NCBI GenBank assembly: GCA_024704765.1
Contig: JAKMXF010000066.1
Coordinates: 496,001 to 560,000, forward strand
Source of the DNA: Oopsacas minuta
Lineage: Eukaryota; Porifera; Hexactinellida; Lyssacinosida; Leucopsacidae
Direction of reading: 5' to 3'
Length of the DNA stretch: 64,000 nt
Shown piece after piece: positions 9,580-20,314 of the stretch. Numbering within the stretch: the stretch's first letter is position 1; every line of letters starts with the position of its first letter. Both the position numbers and the translations under genes were made by a program. The notes beneath the pieces are model-generated. The model worked only from the letters and a program-made list of their open reading frames with translations. It had not been told where the DNA came from and did no database searches.

Positions 9580-11556
9580 ATGTCGCAAGCGGCTAAAAAT
9601 AAGGTGACCATTGGCTTTGATGGCAGTGAAGAGCTGCTGGCTAAGTGTCACATGACCGGACAGAAGGGACGACGTGTTAAACTCGACGCTACACACCTAC
9701 TTAACTTCACCACAGACACTCATAAATATCATGGACAGCATGGAGCTCCATCGAGTGCTCAAAACAGAGCTAGACGGAGTGCTGCTTATACGAGGGGCTA
9801 TACTAAGGAGCATTATCTTCTCAGTAATGCCCGATTTGTTGTGCAGCAAGGACTAGACTGTGAAGGTATGTTGCAGTACGCTAGCCTGTGTTTGTAAACT
9901 AAATAATTGATGGTGCTTTATTCAAAATATCGCTTGTTATAATTGTCCCAACACTAGAGATTACAGTCAACTCCCTTTATATCGAAGCCCAAAGGACCGT
10001 GATAATTACTTCTATATAAGCGGAGTTCGATATAACCGATGAGAATTATGTTACTTCGATATAACTGGAGTTGACTGTATTGTTGTTTGTTCTTATATAT
10101 AGGATATCTGTTTAATCCAGACCAGATGTTCCCCTGGGAGGTTATTCTACAGATCTACTTGATAACAACCTCTCTTTCCTCCTGTCCCATCTGCTTATCT
10201 CGTCCTGAAGCAGCTCGTGTTACCAAATGCGGACACACCTACTGTCTCCCTTGTATCATGCATTTCTTCTCATCAGCTGAGGGGAAATGGGAGCCTTGTC
10301 CAGTCTGTGGTGAAATTATAAAACTGTCAGACTCTAAGCCAGTAGTTATCCTCCAAAAGAGAGAATTCAAAAGAGGAGATATGGTTAACTTCGTGCAAGT
10401 ATGTCGACCTGTTGATCTTAACTATCCGCTACCTTGCTATCTAGACAGAGGAACGAGTAGAGAACTGTTGACCTGTTCAGATAAAGGAGTACAATTTGCT
10501 AAAATATTAACAGCTGATAATCAATTCAAAAAACAAACACTGATTAGAGATAGAAATGAAATGTATAGAATTCTTAAGGATAAACTATGTGATGTAACGT
10601 TTGTACAGAATGCATTGAAAATGATAAACAGTGAGTTAAGAGAATATGATAATCCTGAAATTATAGATTCAGCTACTAATGTATTCGCTGACGAGTTTGT
10701 ATGTCCAGAAGGAAGTGAGATTTTGACGGAAATCGACTCAGAAATGAGTTCTAAATACAATCAGGAAGATTGGGTATTCACGTATCAATCAGCTGATGGA
10801 CAATACATATTCTTAGACCCGTTAAATGCCGCGATGTTAAGAGAGGAGTATGGAATGCTGTGTAAGTCTCCTGATAGGATAAGAGCTCAAATACTCAATA
10901 TTACACATCATGTTGTAACTGAACAGCTACGGTCTCGGTTTAAATGGTTATCTCATTTGCCGTTAATGTGTGAATTACAGTTCTTTGAGGTTAGTTTTAA
11001 ACCTCCGCTAATATCACGCTATGTATTGGATAACTTTAGAGATACTGTTGAAAAGCGCAGAATAAACCGACAGATTAAACAGAAGCAAGAGGAAGTATCC
11101 GATAAGAAGGCAGCTGCTTACTGGAATAAGACATATCCCTCTCTCTTGGTATCAGACCCAGGAGATCAATTACCTGACTTCTCAATAGAGAACTTTACTC
11201 CTCTACCTTCTACTATCACTAATATTGTTACAGAACCTACTCAGTTATCTTCTAGCTTTGCACAAGCTCTATCACACCAACACACTCTCAGTAAAGATAT
11301 TACGAGCAATCCACATGAAAATACTCCAATTGATAGTAAACAGGACCATTCCTCTGAATCAGATGACGAATTCGCTCCTCCTATCAATCGAGAAAGTCTC
11401 AGTAACGTCATAGCTACTAAGCTAGATGCCTATCTTCTACAGAAAGATTTAGAAGGAGTACATAAATCTAAAGTACAATCTGGGCCTACTCGTAGCAAGA
11501 GGGGAAAGGGGAAGAAGATTGTTCTATTCTCTACTTCTTCAGGGAGGCCGAGCTAG
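9580..11556 (+). CDS. RNF10: RNF10-like RING-finger E3 ubiquitin ligase
   Basis: Two exons, 9580-9865 and 10103-11556, joined GT-AG in phase 1, give 579 residues. Exon 1 holds the RNF10 block HLLNFTTD...KYHGQHG, followed by KEHYLLSNARFVVQQ, which matches the family's FLQANCQFVV motif. Across the junction, DCEGYLFNPDQMFPWE matches the conserved YxxHxxDPDxLVxW block. The RING is C-x2-C...C-x-H-x2-C-x2-C...C-x2-C (CPICLSRPEAARVTKCGHTY and onward, then CPVCGE). The long C-terminus includes a basic KRGKGKK tail. RNF10 proteins in animals and yeast (Mag2) act at ribosomes, ubiquitinating small-subunit proteins; that role here rests on homology. The intron contains a CAGTCAAC miniature element. Confidence 0.9.
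9964..10077. mobile_element. pogo/Tigger-like MITE (CAGTCAACTCC family) in the RNF10 intron
   Basis: The left end is CAGTCAACTCCCTTTATATC and the right end is ATAACTGGAGTTGACTG, which are inverted copies of each other. TA lies on both sides, consistent with TA target-site duplication. The interior carries ggaccgtgataatta and gatataaccgatga blocks that recur in the other copies. It has no coding capacity. Confidence 0.85.
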
Positions 11557-11978
11557 TAATACTTTATATTAGGTCAATATAACACCTGATTTGCTATTTA
11601 GCTATAGTAGACCCAATTTATCAATAATAATAATTTCCAGCTTACTAATATATTCAATTGTGTTTAGATTATTAGCAAATATATATAAGATTATGTGTAA
11701 TTAGTGCTGATTTATACTTTTTATATTATTTCAATAATAAGATTTTGTCTCAATTTATACGAGTTATACTTTAGTAAATTAGGATTACATTGAATTGCAG
11801 TGAACCGCCACTAGCATTTCTCGGCGTCCCTGGTACCCCGTTTTCTCATACTGACATTCCGTAAGTATACTATCTCCTTGGATGTAATAGAATTCGTAAT
11901 ATATGAATACGTCATTGTAATATAAGAGTGAATCAGCTGGGTAATAGAATATAGAATATAATGTCTGATTATTCTCTC
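11557..11978. other. Gap between two convergent genes
   Basis: These 422 bp should hold the 3' UTRs of RNF10 (+) and DNAAF10 (-). Poly(A)-signal-like AATAAT/TTTATT runs occur on both strands. I see no gene. Confidence 0.5.
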
Positions 11979-13788
11979 TCAAACTACGTTTAGTTTGGTT
12001 ACAATACACACTCTTACTGACTGATCAAACGAGGGACACACGAACAATCCTTCCTATAGAATACAGAATAGAAATGCAAAATAATTTTGTTTGTAGCACA
12101 ACTTATAAATGTTGTTTACCTTGTCATTATTCCAGTCCAATGTCGATATAGGTTGATCTGACAGATGTATATTCTGTAGAGCAGTCACACTACCCATTAC
12201 ACCTTCCTCTGTTTCATCCTCGTTCTTCTTAAACCGTTTAGGTGGATAGTTGCTACAATTTGTAATAATTCATTAGGTATTTAAGAGAGTGCTATCAATT
12301 AACTCACTATTTCCAAATGTTAACTGTCCCATTTCCGCCAGTGGTAGCGAATATATCTCTGTTCTGAGGGAGATGTTTCACGCTCCAGATTGTAGACTCA
12401 TGTGCCTAGATTAAATTGCTCATAATCACTGTAAAATTTTACTGCAAAATAACTGTACAATCAACTTCCGTTATATCGAAGCTTAGTGGACCGCGATAAA
12501 TACTTCGATATATCCGTGTTAGATATAACGTGAGTTAACTGTATTTCCTTACCTTTTCAACAAGAGATGCGAATCCTTTGGCCTCGTTAAAAGTGCGTAA
12601 ATCATAAATATGATATTTCCCCTCTAGTGTGACTGCTACTAACTTATTCTTAATAATATCTGTTCTATCGAATTGTAAGCCACAAACCTAATTCATTAAA
12701 TGAAATAAAATCAGCTATTTCTAAACGGAAATTTGTTACGTCACTCACTCCATTTTTAAGATTATTCTCCCAGAATAAACTCAAATTTCTCAAATCAAAC
12801 ATCTTAACATCTCCGTTATCATATCCAGAACACACAAACCTTTCTTCATTGTTATGAGAATTCCCTACGAACATTTGAATTTAGTTTCATGAATACATAG
12901 TAATTATAATTATATTACCCATTGCAACAGCCCAGCAATCTCTTCTAGCCTCTCCTTTAGCAGGTTCCATGCAAGCTACCGGGTTATTCTTCTGTCTTAC
13001 GTCCCACACTTTCACTGATCCTATAAACACACGTTATTAACACAGTCTATTTCCATTATATCGAACACGGATATATGGAAATACCCGCTTATACCGAAGT
13101 CAAGTCTTAAATTGTACAAATATTATCCCAAACCTTCAAAGTAACATAATTTCATTGTTTATATCCCAATAATTATCGCGATCCCTTGAGCTTCGATGTA
13201 ACGGGAGTTGACTGACACAACTGCAGTGTTTATATTGTAAGCTAATTGGTACTCAAAATTATTCTTGAAATCAACATAGGTAGTATTTATTTATAACAAA
13301 CCGTCTCTACTCCCAGTCACTATCTCAGGTGCTCCATTCCCTATTCCCACTCCACCACATCCATCAATAGCATTGATTATCCCTTCATGAGCTTTCACAC
13401 TGTATACCGGATAATCTAACCTCTCTAGATCCCATGTAGCTAGTCTTCCATCAAAGTCTCCAGTAGCTAGATGTCTCTGGTGTAGAGAGCTAGCTCCAAA
13501 TGTCCCGCACTTGAATGAAGATTTCTTCTCTGTCTAGAAATAATATAAAAACACGAATCGTGACGTAATTCACGCTTAATAAATACATTATTATTGTATA
13601 CTTACTTGTACAATTAATTTTAACTCTCCCTTATTGACTTCATATATTTGAATTGCTCCCGTGCCTCGGGGATGAGAGCCCAATACAACACACTTAGCAC
13701 TTGATGGTATCCATTTGGTATCGTAGACAGTGAAGTTTAGACTCTTGTGGATGTGTACTATTATTTGCGGCTTTTCCCAGGTGGACAT
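11979..13788 (-). CDS. DNAAF10: DNAAF10/WDR92 (Monad)-like WD40 protein, multi-exon
   Basis: Spliced on the minus strand. Exon 1 is 13788-13606 ([19 protein letters not shown]..., ending LIVQ), exon 2 is 13533-13302 ([20 protein letters not shown] ... IVTGSRDG), and later exons lie near 13020-12915, 12870-12690, 12690-12550 and 12405-12305. The last two are ~12255-12120 ([21 protein letters not shown]) and 12053-11979 ([19 protein letters not shown], stop). Each piece aligns in order with animal WDR92, e.g. [20 protein letters not shown]. The family is a WD40 beta-propeller that works with R2TP-type co-chaperones in cytoplasmic preassembly of axonemal dynein arms, so the organism probably has motile cilia. 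Two introns carry CAGTCAAC-type elements (12458-12541 and 13043-13214). Middle exon borders are approximate. Confidence 0.9.
12458..12541. mobile_element. pogo/Tigger-like MITE, short copy
   Basis: The ends CAATCAACTTCCGTTATATC and GATATAACGTGAGTTAACTG are inverted, with TA on both sides. It lies inside a DNAAF10 intron. At 84 bp it is an internally deleted version of the longer copies. Confidence 0.8.
13043..13214. mobile_element. pogo/Tigger-like MITE, long copy
   Basis: The left end CAGTCTATTTCCATTATATC and right end TGTAACGGGAGTTGACTG are inverted. The 172-bp copy carries the full interior seen elsewhere (gaacacggatat, gcttataccgaagt, taattatcgcgatccc). It lies in a DNAAF10 intron. Confidence 0.78.
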
Positions 13789-14065
13789 TTTGTAGATTTT
13801 CAATTCAAATTGCAGTTTATTTCTACAATACTTGTGTAAATATATAATCAATTAAGGGAGACTTAGATCTTCCACGATTTATGAGATATTATTTGAATTG
13901 TTAAGATCGTGTAAACAATTAAATATGTATACACAGTCGTGGAAAACACCCAACAAACTGTATACCCCCAGAGATCTCTAGAATTATTGATAGTTCAAAC
14001 TATACTAAGAAACAAAGATGCAATGGTTTGTAGGTTAAATATTGTCTGTCACATTTGAACTTAGC

Positions 14066-14830
14066 ATGGCAAGTTTAAAGAAAGTTCTTAATTATTCTCA
14101 ATTATTTGACGAATGGAGGCACAATTCAGATAGAGACATATTTGACTCGACTGTCACTCCAACTGATTCTCCTTCTTCTAATAATCCTTTCCGTGTCGGA
14201 ATGAAACTAGAAGCTGTAGATAGAAAGTTTCCAGGTCTTTTCTGTGTAGCTTCCGTTATAAGAGTTATAGATGATGAATTGCTTATATTCTTCGATGGAT
14301 GGCCACATTATTATAACTATTGGTGTCACTTTAAAAGTCCAGAGGTTAGACCGATTCATAGTTGTGAAAATTCAAAATTATCCCTACAGATTCCTAATAC
14401 AGGAGACAGAGCACGTGAATTGTGGAGAGATACAGGAGAAGGTCATGGATGGGATGTTTACCTACGTAACACCAGGGCTACTATATTACCAGATGAAAAA
14501 TTCTTTCCCCTTTACTTATCACAAACAAATGAAAATATGCTGAGCTTATTCGAGTTAACTGTACGTATCATTTTAGCAACTGATCAAATTAATATTTATA
14601 CTCTACCAGTTAAAATACAGGAACATTTAAAAGAGGCCATAATGTGCTGTATTTGTGGTACAAAGTTCTTGTTGGGATGGAGATGTGTACGTATGTTTAC
14701 CTGTCAGCGAATGCTCGATCCATCTGATAAAGCTTTTAATGAGCGAGCTAGAATTGTTTGCTCAGAAACTTGTGCAAATATTTTCACCAAAACTATTCCA
14801 CCAAATTCTGGTTCATGGAGGTGGGAGTAA
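14066..14830 (+). CDS. Single-MBT-repeat protein with a C-terminal Cys-rich module
   Basis: Intronless; I start at the first ATG (14066), giving 254 residues. Residues ~45-110 form an MBT repeat: FRVGMKLEAVDRKFPGLFCV then IFFDGWPHYYNYWCH and PEVRPIHSC. The GMKLEAVD, FDGW and YxYWCH signatures are those of the methyl-lysine-binding fold of L3MBTL/SFMBT proteins. Residues ~180-250 contain LPVKIQEHLKEAIMCCICG, an aromatic/basic stretch and CSETCANIF. This resembles the short C-terminal module of LRRC58/LRRC28-type proteins (LPxxLxxYLxxxxxCxxC...LCSxxC), but no LRRs precede it. The chromatin role is inferred from the MBT repeat alone. It is divergent from DNAAF10, with starts 277 bp apart. Confidence 0.75.
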   Translation: MASLKKVLNYSQLFDEWRHNSDRDIFDSTVTPTDSPSSNNPFRVGMKLEAVDRKFPGLFCVASVIRVIDDELLIFFDGWPHYYNYWCHFKSPEVRPIHSCENSKLSLQIPNTGDRARELWRDTGEGHGWDVYLRNTRATILPDEKFFPLYLSQTNENMLSLFELTVRIILATDQINIYTLPVKIQEHLKEAIMCCICGTKFLLGWRCVRMFTCQRMLDPSDKAFNERARIVCSETCANIFTKTIPPNSGSWRWE

Positions 14831-15278
14831 TTGATGTATGTATCTTTCTATAGTAACTTTTGAGTCTATCTTTTATAACTATTAATTATTTATAATTATT
14901 ATTTCGATATACATAGGCCTGCCCTTACGTTGGTAGGGTGAGTGATTCAGGAATGTCTTTAGATCTATTATAGATTTTAATTTTAGAGCTAGAGGCTAAC
15001 TTTTTTCGATTATATTTGGCCTTGTATTTATTCGTCAAATCGTCCTTATTCCTGCTTGTAAATTCGAGTCAATTCGTATTTTTCTTACAATCTCGTTCTC
15101 CCGTAATGGATATGCTACGCTGAGCTGATATATATATATTCACGAGCTCGATTACAAATGCAGTCATGTCTTTAGTAATATCACACTAATAGCTAGACTA
15201 TAAAAGTATAGGCCAAGCCTTACAATAGTATTATATTAACTAATTAATTCGAAATCTCTAAATTTTCAATTATTCGAC
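14831..15278. other. Intergenic gap without a recognised gene
   Basis: This 448-bp AT-rich stretch lies between the MBT gene and the NCLX-like gene and presumably holds the 3' UTR of the first and the promoter of the second. I see no exon, RNA gene or clear inverted-repeat element in it. Confidence 0.4.
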
Positions 15279-17447
15279 ATGGTAAAGACATGTCTACGAA
15301 TATTTCTTATACTAATCCTGTTTAGTTGTTGTCGATCTTCTTTCATTCAATATAACGGGTTTCAGAATCTATTTTCTACCTCGCAACTTGAGATTCCATC
15401 CAACAAAACAAAAGAATTTCTCGAAACTGCGGATTGCTCAGTTGTGAGTAGCTTAAACATTTCCATCCATAATTTGACAAAATGTTATTTTGTCCGTAAT
15501 GCAGATGATTGTTCTATTGACGACGGATTCGTGAACTATCTCCAATTTCCTTACTGTGTCTTGCCCAACATTTATTGGTTGGCTATGGTAATCCTGTTTA
15601 TTTGGTTAGGCTATCTTTTCATTTCGCTGGGAGCTGCAGCTGAAGAGTTCTTCTGTCCTAATCTGAATACAATTGCTAATACATTACGTCTTAGTCAGAA
15701 TGTAGCTGGAGTAACATTTCTAGCATTTGGTAATGGAGCCCCTGATATATTCAGTGTTATTTCTGCAGTACGTGCTTCTCGTGATGGGGAAGCAGGTCTT
15801 GCCATGGGCGAGTTGTTCGGTGCAGGGATGTTCATAACAACAGTAATAGTCGGCGCTATTTCAATGATAAAACCATGTGAACTGCCTAAACGCCCGTTCC
15901 TCCGCGACTCAATCATCTATCTATTCTCTGTATACTGCACCTTTGTACTGCTTTGGTTCAATTTCATTGATATATACCAGTCAGCTGCTTTCATACTCGT
16001 GTATGTGGTCTACGTCATAATAGTAGTTGCAGGCAGAGAAGTTAGGATGTGGTATATTAGACGTCAGAAACGTAAGAAAAAGGCTGGACAGTTAGACATA
16101 AACTCTCCAAGTTTACATGTAAATGACGTCACAAATGAACCAACATCTGTACATAACGTAATAATAACTAAAGTAACAGATGATCAAGATAGTGAGGAGG
16201 TCAGTGTGAATAGGCTGACGTCACACACTAATAGTTACGGAGCTGTTAATGATAGCATAACAGAACCGTTACTGAAGGTAACAAGAGGTGCCCGCCGGGG
16301 TAATGATAGTGATAGAGAGGATAGCTTTCAAAGGAGCAAGAGTCCAATGCGGATGTTCCCCGGGGGCGGATTAAGACGTACACAATCTGGGGGGATTGAT
16401 ATTAGTAGAACAGCTGGTGTAGCTTTCTTAGGGAAAGACGAGCAGGAAGATGAACGGAAGAGGAGAGCTGAAAATGCTATGCCTGATGAATCTCTGCCTG
16501 TCATTGGAAGAGGGCGGAAAGCGTCACGTCGAATTAGTGATTACATGACAGATTTCAGGCGAGATGACTTGTTATCCAGCTTCAAGGAATTCTTATGGGC
16601 TATTTCGCCAGTGAATGAAGATTATAAGAAATTGAATTATTTTTGGAAAGTTTTCCAACTTATAAAATATCCTATTTGGTTACTTCTCACTATAACGATA
16701 CCAGTTGTAGACCTAGACGCTGAAAAGCAGAATTGGAAGAAATGGTTATTTGTACTGCAATCATTTCTATGGCCAACATTCTCATTACTAGCTACACAGC
16801 TTAGACACATCTGGATTAGTGATACATTCCCTCTATGGGGGGTAACATTAATATTTGGATTCTTCTTAGCTATATTCGTGATTATGTCCAGTAACTATCG
16901 CCAGCAGCCATTCTATCATATGTTATTCTCGTTTATTGGATTCGGTGTGAGTGTCATATGGATATACAGCTTGGCTAATGAGGTTGTTAATTTGTTACAA
17001 GCATTTGGTGTAGTGCTCTCGCTTACTAAGGCTATATTAGGATTGACCTTTCTCGCATGGGGTAATAGTGTAGGTGATTTCGTAGCTGATACAACTCTGG
17101 CCAGACAGGGGTTCCCTAGAACAGGACTATCTGCTTGTTATGGTGGGCCTCTGCTAAATACTTTATTAGGAATTGGATTCGCATGGACTATAAAAGGCAT
17201 AACTTCTGGAGTAACAACTTTCGAGTTGAAATTCTCTCCGTTAGAACTCGTCTCTGCAGCATTCCTTACATTCAATTTAGTTGTTACTCTAATCGTACTC
17301 ACTTTAACGGGTTACAAACTCCACTGGGTATTCGGGATATATCTTTTGTTATACTATGTCGTGTTTCTGATTGTTGGAATTCTGCTAGAAGTTGGAGTTA
17401 TTAATATTTGTCTACCCAACTTAACTCCTACAGATGGCAATTGCTGA
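15279..17447 (+). CDS. SLC8B1: NCLX-type (SLC8B1) Na+/Ca2+ (Li+/Ca2+) exchanger
   Basis: The single-exon, 722-residue protein starts at ATG 15279, which begins a signal-like hydrophobic segment (residues 5-20). Two alpha-repeats typical of cation/Ca2+ exchangers are present. Alpha-1 is at ~138-175 (LSQNVAGVTFLAFGNGAPDI, then LAMGELFGAGMFITTVIVG) and alpha-2 at ~586-630 (LGLTFLAWGNSVGDFVADTT, then ACYGGPLLNTLLGIG). The GNGAPD and GNSVGD ion-binding motifs and the missing CALX-beta loop place it with NCLX rather than NCX/NCKX. A ~200-residue hydrophilic loop (residues ~260-440) separates the halves and includes RRKASRRIS, a possible PKA-type site. In vertebrates NCLX exports Ca2+ from mitochondria; organelle targeting here is not provable from sequence. 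It is followed by a 670-bp gap. Confidence 0.9.
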   Translation: MVKTCLRIFLILILFSCCRSSFIQYNGFQNLFSTSQLEIPSNKTKEFLETADCSVVSSLNISIHNLTKCYFVRNADDCSIDDGFVNYLQFPYCVLPNIYWLAMVILFIWLGYLFISLGAAAEEFFCPNLNTIANTLRLSQNVAGVTFLAFGNGAPDIFSVISAVRASRDGEAGLAMGELFGAGMFITTVIVGAISMIKPCELPKRPFLRDSIIYLFSVYCTFVLLWFNFIDIYQSAAFILVYVVYVIIVVAGREVRMWYIRRQKRKKKAGQLDINSPSLHVNDVTNEPTSVHNVIITKVTDDQDSEEVSVNRLTSHTNSYGAVNDSITEPLLKVTRGARRGNDSDREDSFQRSKSPMRMFPGGGLRRTQSGGIDISRTAGVAFLGKDEQEDERKRRAENAMPDESLPVIGRGRKASRRISDYMTDFRRDDLLSSFKEFLWAISPVNEDYKKLNYFWKVFQLIKYPIWLLLTITIPVVDLDAEKQNWKKWLFVLQSFLWPTFSLLATQLRHIWISDTFPLWGVTLIFGFFLAIFVIMSSNYRQQPFYHMLFSFIGFGVSVIWIYSLANEVVNLLQAFGVVLSLTKAILGLTFLAWGNSVGDFVADTTLARQGFPRTGLSACYGGPLLNTLLGIGFAWTIKGITSGVTTFELKFSPLELVSAAFLTFNLVVTLIVLTLTGYKLHWVFGIYLLLYYVVFLIVGILLEVGVINICLPNLTPTDGNC

Positions 17448-18117
17448 ATATATAAGTATACGAAACTTTTATTTGATAGCATTTTTAATATTATTTTTAC
17501 GTTTTAAGCTTGTATTTAACATGTCCCTTTTTTATTGCATTGTCAATATCTTATATTTGCTTCTATATTTTTGTAGTTAATATTTTAGCAATACTTTGTG
17601 GTTGTTTATGTAGCTGGTACAGTAAACTCCTGTTATAACGAATGATTCTTTACCCCCTATAACTTAAAAATAGTAATTGATTTTACTCCGCTCACAACGA
17701 ACTGAAATCGGGGTCCCAAGCACATTGTTATAACGAGAGTTTACTGTACATTCTTTACTATAAAAATCAAGCTATACGTATTAATTTACCCACTGAAGTT
17801 CTATATTGTCCCACGTGTACCCACTTCTTCGCATATACTCTGAACTATAGCTGAGATAAATATATTTATACAGAATGTGACCTGTAATGTGACTGTTGAG
17901 CAATACTAGTGGGTTTAATTTAATCTCCATACCCCTGACCTAATACTCTACAATATAATGTGTGTACTATGATACAACTGCACATGATTATTTATCACTA
18001 TAATAGTTACAAATATACATCACATGAACATTATACACACGAATTTATATGTCGAAACGTTTTGTTATATTTGCTGTTATTGAATTAAAATTGTTTACTA
18101 ACAATTAGTGTTATAAT
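17448..18117. other. Intergenic gap with one MITE
   Basis: This AT-rich 670-bp gap lies between the exchanger and the phosphoesterase. It contains the CAGTAAACTCC element listed separately and otherwise no recognisable gene. Confidence 0.45.
17630..17746. mobile_element. pogo/Tigger-like MITE, CAGTAAACTCC family
   Basis: The left end CAGTAAACTCCTGTTATAAC and right end GTTATAACGAGAGTTTACTG are perfect or near-perfect inverted repeats flanked by TA on both sides. The interior (ctcacaacgaactgaaatcggggtcc region) differs from the CAGTCAAC family, so this is a separate family with related ends. Confidence 0.82.
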
Positions 18118-18951
18118 ATGGCTTATAACAAGCTAATAACAATTCTACATGTGACAGACATACATGATTCATTCGATAATATCAAAGCCCTTGAATTACA
18201 ACTTAATACAGACGGAATAGCTGTTGACATTATCCTCGTGTCAGGAGATATCTCTACCATGCCAATGGGCATTAATCCCAATGATTTAGACCTGATTGCA
18301 ACATTTGAGAAATCAGTCATCAAGGTATTGACAGAGCTATTTAAAATATGCCCAAAGGTTGTATATATACCTGGAAATCATGATCCCATCAATTTCTTTA
18401 ATAAATTTGAATATCCGCTTATAAACGACAATATTATAAATTTACATAAGGACATGTTCCGTATAGCTGACGGGCTAGTAGTAGTTGGGTTTGGAGGTTC
18501 GCTCCCTGGTTACAAATCTGGTGTTATGGAATGGGATGGATTTCCACATCACCAAACAGATACCTATGAAGCTGAACTGGAACCTTTTCTAGCCCGCATT
18601 TTGTCGAATAATCCAGAAATCACAGAATATATTGCTGAGGATGACGTCATTATTTTAATGACTCATGTTGGTCCTGATGGCTTCCCAACTGCAATCGACT
18701 ACACAGAACCAAATACCCCTATTACATGTGGATCTACCAGTTTACGTAAATGTTTGCTCTCCAATGCTCAAAATAAAGTTATACTAAATATCCATGGACA
18801 TACTCATGTAGGTATAGGACATAATCTGATCGGTAAAATTACAGTTTCTAATCCAGGACCCCTTAAATCAGGGAAATATGGTTTGTATACCTTTAGCAGG
18901 TTAGAGAAGCTTTGGAAGATCACATCTATCCACTTGAATGCTATAAAATAA
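18118..18951 (+). CDS. Calcineurin-like metallophosphoesterase
   Basis: The intronless protein has 277 residues. All five metal-site motifs of the family are present in order: D14-x-H16 (HVTDIHD), SGDIS (~42), GNHD (~86), THVG (~181) and GHTH (~227). The di-metal centre should therefore be intact. The protein is short and has no membrane segment or signal peptide. Substrate is unknown; members hydrolyse phosphomonoesters or diesters. An MPPED or UDP-sugar hydrolase relationship cannot be settled from sequence alone. Confidence 0.85.
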   Translation: MAYNKLITILHVTDIHDSFDNIKALELQLNTDGIAVDIILVSGDISTMPMGINPNDLDLIATFEKSVIKVLTELFKICPKVVYIPGNHDPINFFNKFEYPLINDNIINLHKDMFRIADGLVVVGFGGSLPGYKSGVMEWDGFPHHQTDTYEAELEPFLARILSNNPEITEYIAEDDVIILMTHVGPDGFPTAIDYTEPNTPITCGSTSLRKCLLSNAQNKVILNIHGHTHVGIGHNLIGKITVSNPGPLKSGKYGLYTFSRLEKLWKITSIHLNAIK

Positions 18952-18977
18952 TATATTATTATTCTATTTCGATATTT

Positions 18978-19273
18978 CAGTAGAACCTCTCATTAGTTCG
19001 AACACAGTTAATACGAATAAATATTTACACAAAGTAGGTCCCTACAATGGGTAACTGAATACTGCCGGGAATATGTGTGATTTTATGACCTCAAAAAGGT
19101 GCTAAAATTTCGTTCTTGGTGCGGGAATTGGTTGAAACGAACTGGTAAAATTTTAGTATTCCATTTCATGACGAACGTAACACTGACCGTACGTAATCGC
19201 TTAATTAACGTTAGCGCCAGTAGCCTACCAAGGCTGGCAGCCCGCTGGTTACGTTACTGTGGAGGTTACACTG
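18978..19273. mobile_element. 296-bp MITE with CAGTAGAACCTC / GAGGTTACACTG ends
   Basis: The left end CAGTAGAACCTCTCATTAG and right end TGTGGAGGTTACACTG are imperfect inverted repeats, and TA follows the right end. The element fills the gap between the phosphoesterase and JTB. A 60-codon frame inside it (19099-19281) has no family resemblance and is taken as chance. Confidence 0.6.
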
Positions 19274-19349
19274 TATTCTAAAGCGTAAATTAAAATTTGA
19301 TGAACGCTTTTACCTAACATTAGCTATTGTATATTGATAATCTGAATAT

Positions 19350-19910
19350 ATGGCTACTTCTCTCAGACTATTTTCGATACAAAGTCCTCTCTACGTTATA
19401 TTATTCACTCTAGCTTGTTTCTGTATTTGGGAAGCTTTTGGATTCATAATTGTCACAAAACGTGAAACCGCTAGCATAGCCTCACAGATCATAGAAGATA
19501 ACATAATCTCACAGAGTAGCGAGAAAACCTATAGCTCTCCTGATAATTCCCCTCTTGCTGTTAGTTCATCACAATTATACTGTGTAGACGGAGATTGTAC
19601 TTGTAAATCTCTGGGCTGTTTTGAATGCTCAAAAGCTGAAATAGAAATTCCTGAATTGAAAGAATTTTGTGAGTCAGAACATTCTTTTCAGAAATTTGAA
19701 TGTGAGCGAGGAAATCTCTTGAAATATGCAAGTTGTCAAAGTGAAAATTTCTCACCTTTCAGACCAGTTGAAGAAATGAGATTCCTCAAATTTGAGGTAT
19801 TTTGTTTTATACTATCTATTATTTCCTATGTTGTCGTGTGGAAGAGAAAGAGGGTAGGAGAGAGAGTTATTGTGAAGAGAATACAGAAACTTATTGAAGA
19901 CCCAATATAA
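19350..19910 (+). CDS. JTB: JTB-like (jumping translocation breakpoint) membrane protein
   Basis: The intronless protein has 186 residues, with a signal/anchor segment at ~12-35. A Cys-rich ectodomain (CTCKSLGCFECSKAEI, then EFCESEHSFQKFECERG and YASCQ) and a second hydrophobic segment (~148-163) follow, and the tail is basic (WKRKRVGERVIVKRIQK). The cysteine order, the F-x-K-F-E before the membrane segment and the short basic tail match animal JTB. Vertebrate JTB is a small transmembrane protein linked to mitochondria and cytokinesis; its function remains loosely defined. Confidence 0.8.
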   Translation: MATSLRLFSIQSPLYVILFTLACFCIWEAFGFIIVTKRETASIASQIIEDNIISQSSEKTYSSPDNSPLAVSSSQLYCVDGDCTCKSLGCFECSKAEIEIPELKEFCESEHSFQKFECERGNLLKYASCQSENFSPFRPVEEMRFLKFEVFCFILSIISYVVVWKRKRVGERVIVKRIQKLIEDPI

Positions 19911-20314
19911 TTTAAGAGCTCTGTCATATACATTTACCATTCATTAATGACTCAACAATTTATACTTTTATAGTTGATAAATAATTACACTGATTTGTTG
20001 TTGCAATCCAGAAACGCTCGTCTATGATTTGGCTCTTGACGTCCCCAATAAGCAATGAGGGATGATTTGTGGGCCTATTGTCTTGGTTCACTAAAAATGC
20101 AAATGCGTTAAATATATGTATATCTATTGTACCAGGGATATTGCGTATAATAACAACTTGGTTAACACTTTTATGCTATGCTATTAAGTAACGTATAACT
20201 TATTACATCAGTTTAATTCGTGTAATTTGTGATTTGTATTAATTAGAAATATCTACATAAACGATTTAATTCATTTTACTTTCTAGTTGTAATAGTTAAA
20301 CTGATATAATAATA
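19911..20314. other. Gap between JTB and the F-box/RCC1 gene
   Basis: These 404 bp hold no feature I can identify. They are presumably the JTB 3' UTR and the promoter of the next gene. Confidence 0.4.

Noticed and set aside
11785-12009. Minus-strand 74-codon frame as a gene
   Set aside because: Wrong frame; the real last DNAAF10 exon uses another frame and ends at 11979.
19099-19281. 60-codon frame
   Set aside because: Lies inside the 18978-19273 inverted-repeat element and resembles nothing.
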